A stretch of DNA of 8,500 nt from NCBI GenBank assembly GCA_964642165.1, contig CAZXOC010000308.1, forward strand, positions 1 through 8,500. The letters run 5' to 3'. This DNA is from CAYRVX01 sp964642165 (GTDB taxonomy: Bacteria; Planctomycetota; Phycisphaerae; SM23-33). Position numbers and translations under genes: made by a program. Positions 6,312-8,500 of the stretch are shown one piece after another. A model generated the notes under the pieces. The model searched no databases. It was given only the letters and a program-made list of their open reading frames with translations, and was not told the DNA's origin. Numbering within the stretch: position 1 is the stretch's first letter; every line of letters begins with the position of its first letter.

Positions 6312-6920
6312 GTGAGCGCTGCATTAGAGACACTGCCACTCGTGCTGGTCTCGGCGAGCCCGCTCTGTCGGCAGGTCCTTTCGGCCGCGGGGTTCGCCTT
6401 CGACGCGGTCGAGCCTGGGGCGGACGAGCCGGCGAGTCTGTCGGGTCACGTGGGTCCCGTTCAGCAGGCCGAGGCGGTGGCGTACTGCCGGGCCCGTGAG
6501 GTCGCCGACCGGCAGCCGCACGCTTCGGTCCTGGCGGTCAAGACGCTGGTGGCGATCGGCAAGCGGGTCTTCGGCCGGCCGTTCGGTCGCCTCGAGGCGG
6601 CGGACATGCTCCGGGCCGTCTCGGGCAGGCGGCACACCGTGGTCACCGGCGCCGCGATCGTCCAGCCCGGGCACCGGCTGATCGCCTCGGACGTGACGCA
6701 CGTGACGATGCGGCCGATCCCCGAAGAGGTCGTCCGGTGGCACCTCGACTCGGGGAACTGGCTCGGGGTCGCCGGCGCCTACGCCACGCCGGAGATGGCC
6801 GAACGCTTCGTCCTCCGCCTGGAAGGCAGCTTCAGCAACGTGCTCGGCCTGCCGGTGGAGCTGGTCGATCGGATGATCGCCGAGCTGTACCGCCACCCCG
6901 AGCACCACGAGTGCCTGTAG
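6312..6920 (+). CDS. Maf/YceF/YhdE-like protein with altered active site
   Basis: A 202-residue protein, the normal Maf length (about 190-205). Maf proteins are nucleoside-triphosphate pyrophosphatases acting on dTTP/UTP or modified nucleotides. The fold signatures are present: LVLVSASPLCRQVL (10-23), GADEPAS (36-42), FGRPFGRLEAADMLRAVSGRRHTVVTG (87-113), a VAGAYATPE segment (153-161) and the ending GSFSNVLGLPVELV (172-185). Key residues differ. SASPRR is SASPLC, the A-K-A helix motif is CRARE, and GADT/GSDQ, which supplies the catalytic Asp, is LAVKT with Lys77 (codon 6540-6542). The DKAGAY motif is GVAGAY. The open, full-length frame argues against a pseudogene. I infer loss or change of activity, perhaps a nucleotide-binding or regulatory role. 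The GTG at 6312 was chosen because of the ribosome site 7 bases before it and the match to family length. It sits between cystathionine gamma-synthase and tRNA-Leu on the same strand. Confidence 0.85.
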   Translation: MSAALETLPLVLVSASPLCRQVLSAAGFAFDAVEPGADEPASLSGHVGPVQQAEAVAYCRAREVADRQPHASVLAVKTLVAIGKRVFGRPFGRLEAADMLRAVSGRRHTVVTGAAIVQPGHRLIASDVTHVTMRPIPEEVVRWHLDSGNWLGVAGAYATPEMAERFVLRLEGSFSNVLGLPVELVDRMIAELYRHPEHHECL

Positions 6921-6953
6921 GCCGTTCGGGCAGAAGCGTCGGTTCCGCCGGGC

Positions 6954-6995
6954 GACCTGCGCGCGCGCGGGCGGGCAGGGGAAACCGCGCAGGTT
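6954..6995 (+). terminator. Possible terminator hairpin after the Maf-like gene
   Basis: GACCTGCGCG (6954-6963) and CGCGCAGGTT (6986-6995) form 10 pairs (one G-U) around a 22-base loop, 33 bases after the stop. There is no strong T-run, so a terminator role is tentative. The sequence is very GC-rich and alternative folds are possible. Confidence 0.35.
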
Positions 6996-7060
6996 GGTAG
7001 TGGCGTGGCCCGCGGCCAGGCACTACACTGCCGGCGTGGACGACCCGGGACGCAAGGCGG

Positions 7061-7083
7061 CCGACCGCATCACGCGCGGTCGG
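7061..7083 (+). other. Inverted repeat upstream of tRNA-Leu
   Basis: CCGACCGC (7061-7068), loop ATCACGC, GCGGTCGG (7076-7083) give 8 perfect pairs, 53 bases before the tRNA. It may be an operator or part of the tRNA primary transcript. A weak -10-like TACACT lies at 7024-7029, without a matching -35 at normal spacing. Confidence 0.3.
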
Positions 7084-7136
7084 GCACTGCCCGTATCGGC
7101 GGCCGGGGCGTCCGCACCATCCTCGACAGCCGTAGC

Positions 7137-7220
7137 GGCCCGGTGGCGGAATTGGCAGACGCTGGGGACTTAAAATCCCTTGCCCTTCGGGGCGTGCGGG
7201 TCCGAGTCCCGCCCGGGCCA
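7137..7220 (+). tRNA. tRNA-Leu (anticodon TAA)
   Basis: A full class II tRNA of 84 bases. The acceptor stem is GGCCCGG (7137-7143) with CCGGGCC (7213-7219), 7 perfect pairs. The D stem is GCG (7146-7148) with CGC (7160-7162). The anticodon stem GGGGA/TCCCT holds loop CTTAAAA (7169-7175), so the anticodon TAA is at 7171-7173 and reads UUA. The long variable arm GCCC-TTCG-GGGC (7182-7193) is typical of Leu. The T stem is GCGGG/CCCGC. The discriminator is A7220, as expected for Leu. CCA is not encoded, since GTG follows. One oddity: the T-loop is TCCGAGT, giving C instead of T at position 55 (base 7202). Confidence 0.95.
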
Positions 7221-7256
7221 GTGGCCTTCGCGTGGCGGCACATCCGGCCGCGCGGC

Positions 7257-7264
7257 AGGGAGGT
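7257..7264 (+). promoter_or_regulatory. Strong ribosome binding site of tldD
   Basis: AGGGAGGT lies 5 bases before the ATG at 7270 and 8 before a second in-frame ATG at 7273. Spacing slightly favours the second, but the two starts differ by only one Met. Confidence 0.65.
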
Positions 7265-7269
7265 CTTGC

Positions 7270-8500
7270 ATGATGGAAGCGATTGAATCGCGGTTTCGCG
7301 AGGCGCTGGCGGGCCAGGAGGGGCTGGCGTTCTGCTCGCTGCGCTTTGTCGATGAGCAGCACGAGAGGCTCTCCGTGCGGATGGACGTCCCCGAGCCGGT
7401 CACGACCTGGCGCGACACGGGGGTCATGATCACCGTCCTGGCCGACGGGGGGATGGGCTACGCGGCCACCAGCGACGTGACGGCCGGCGGGCTGAAGCGG
7501 GCCCTCGAGGCGGCCCGCGAGTGGGCGCGCCTGTCGGCGGGGCGGTGCGTCGTGGACTTCGACCAGGTCGCCTGGCCGGCGCCGCGGGACGAGTACGAGG
7601 GATCTGATCGCGTGGCGTGGCCGTCGACGACGCTGGCGGAGAAGTTCGACCTGCTGCGGCGGGAGTGCTCGCGTCTGAAGACGGACGACCGGATCGTGGA
7701 CTGGGGCAGCGGTTTGTGGCGCACGACGATGGAGACGCTCTACGTGACGTCCGGCGGCGCGCGGGTCCGCCAGCAAATGCACTACCTGGTGCCCCTGCTG
7801 TACGCGACGGCGAACGAGGGCGCCGAGACGCAGACGCGTTCGTTCGGCGGGCACGGCTACTGCCGCCAGGGCGGGCTGGAGGTGCTCGACGAGGTGGGTT
7901 TCCGCGACGCGGCGCCGGGCGTCGCCGCCGAGGCGCTGGAGCTGCTGGCGGCGCCGAACTGCCCGACGGGGCGCCGGGACGTGCTGCTCGCGCCCGACAT
8001 GATGGTCCTCCAGATCCACGAGTCGATCGGGCACCCGCTGGAGATGGACCGCATCCTGGGCGACGAGCGGAACTACGCCGGCACGAGCTTCGTCACGCTC
8101 GACATGCTGGGCACGTACCGCTACGGGTCGGACCTCCTGAACATCACCTATGACCCGTCGCACGCGGAGGAGTTCGCCACGTTCGCCTACGACGACGACG
8201 GCCTGAAGGCCGAGAAGGCCTACATCATCCGGGACGGCATCCTGCAACGCGCCCTGGGCGGGCTGGTCTCGCAGGCGCGCACGGGCCTGCCCGGCGTGGC
8301 CAACAGCCGCGCGTGCAGTTGGAACCGCCCGCCCATCGACCGCATGGCCAACCTGAACCTCGAGCCCGGCGGCCCCGGCGCGCCGGAAGTCGACGAGATG
8401 ATCGCCGCCGTCGAGCGCGGCATCTACATGAAGACGAACTGCTCCTGGTCGATCGACGACAGCCGCAACAAGTTCCAGTTCGGCTGCGAGTGGGGCCGGC
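7270..8500 (+). CDS. tldD: TldD/PmbA family metalloprotease, TldD-type (3' end beyond window)
   Basis: 410 residues are visible and open to the right edge. The zinc motif HESIGH (His250, Glu251, His255; codons from 8017) is the HExxxH signature of TldD, not the motif-less TldE/PmbA partner. It continues as PLEMDRILGDERNYAGTSFV. Other family features are the N-terminal region with a VLADGGMGYAATSD stretch (about 56-69) and the later DDDGLKAEKAYIIRDGILQ and ANSRACSWNRPPIDRM stretches. TldD acts with TldE as a cytoplasmic peptidase complex on unfolded or small peptides; in E. coli it matures microcin B17 and degrades the CcdA antitoxin. The family is about 470-500 residues, so roughly 60-90 are missing, probably including the cysteine zinc ligand. 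A tldE gene commonly follows. It starts 49 bases after tRNA-Leu with no terminator seen between, so shared transcription is possible. Confidence 0.93.
   Translation, partial: MMEAIESRFREALAGQEGLAFCSLRFVDEQHERLSVRMDVPEPVTTWRDTGVMITVLADGGMGYAATSDVTAGGLKRALEAAREWARLSAGRCVVDFDQVAWPAPRDEYEGSDRVAWPSTTLAEKFDLLRRECSRLKTDDRIVDWGSGLWRTTMETLYVTSGGARVRQQMHYLVPLLYATANEGAETQTRSFGGHGYCRQGGLEVLDEVGFRDAAPGVAAEALELLAAPNCPTGRRDVLLAPDMMVLQIHESIGHPLEMDRILGDERNYAGTSFVTLDMLGTYRYGSDLLNITYDPSHAEEFATFAYDDDGLKAEKAYIIRDGILQRALGGLVSQARTGLPGVANSRACSWNRPPIDRMANLNLEPGGPGAPEVDEMIAAVERGIYMKTNCSWSIDDSRNKFQFGCEWGR

Noticed and set aside
6994..7029. tRNA promoter made of TTGGTA (6994-6999) and TACACT (7024-7029)
   Set aside because: The 24-base spacer is too long for a normal sigma-70 promoter. 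It is mentioned only as weak context.
6832..8247. 471-codon minus-strand frame
   Set aside because: It runs antisense through tldD and the tRNA-Leu gene and has no recognisable motif. Stop-poor antisense frames are expected at this GC content.
1..8500. CRISPR array, insertion sequence, phage or defence system
   Set aside because: No regularly spaced repeats, transposase, integrase or toxin-antitoxin motifs were seen on either strand. The tRNA-Leu 3' end is not followed by a visible att-like duplication.

Overview
The window is GC-rich bacterial DNA, roughly 70% GC by eye. It looks like a metagenomic scaffold, because two runs of exactly 100 N (1763-1862 and 3077-3176) join three contigs: 1-1762, 1863-3076 and 3177-8500. 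The gene content suggests a Planctomycetota or related bacterium: a secreted protein joining a FlgO/TolB-like domain to a carbohydrate-binding-like domain, a 4Fe-4S aldo/keto reductase, a TldD with an HESIGH motif, and a LemA cluster. That assignment is inferred from gene style and was not confirmed by any search.

Left half (1-4459), all on the minus strand. In transcription order: a secreted FlgO/TolB-like plus jelly-roll protein (3' end lost in gap 2); an aldo/keto reductase with two C-terminal 4Fe-4S motifs (last few residues lost in gap 1); a TerB-like plus HEAT-like protein (5' end lost in gap 1); a one-pass membrane protein of unknown function; and LemA, which runs off the left edge. 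The last three are packed as an operon, with a 34-base spacer and then a 1-base stop/start overlap. They probably form a membrane-associated unit of unknown role.

Middle (4460-4744) is a divergent intergenic region. Its right side carries three consecutive hairpins just upstream of a cystathionine gamma-synthase gene and is a candidate regulatory leader. No known riboswitch motif was recognised there.

Right half (4745-8500), all on the plus strand: a complete cystathionine gamma-synthase resembling the plant/chloroplast branch, with a hairpin after its stop; a Maf/YceF-like protein whose usual catalytic Asp is Lys; two more hairpins; a tRNA-Leu(UAA) with C instead of the near-universal T at position 55; and a tldD gene starting 49 bases after the tRNA and running off the right edge. 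The genes here look like housekeeping functions: methionine synthesis, a nucleotide-pyrophosphatase fold, translation and proteolysis. No mobile element, CRISPR array or defence system is visible. The best leads are the altered Maf-like protein, the structured leader before cystathionine gamma-synthase, the odd tRNA T-loop, and the LemA/unknown/TerB-HEAT operon.
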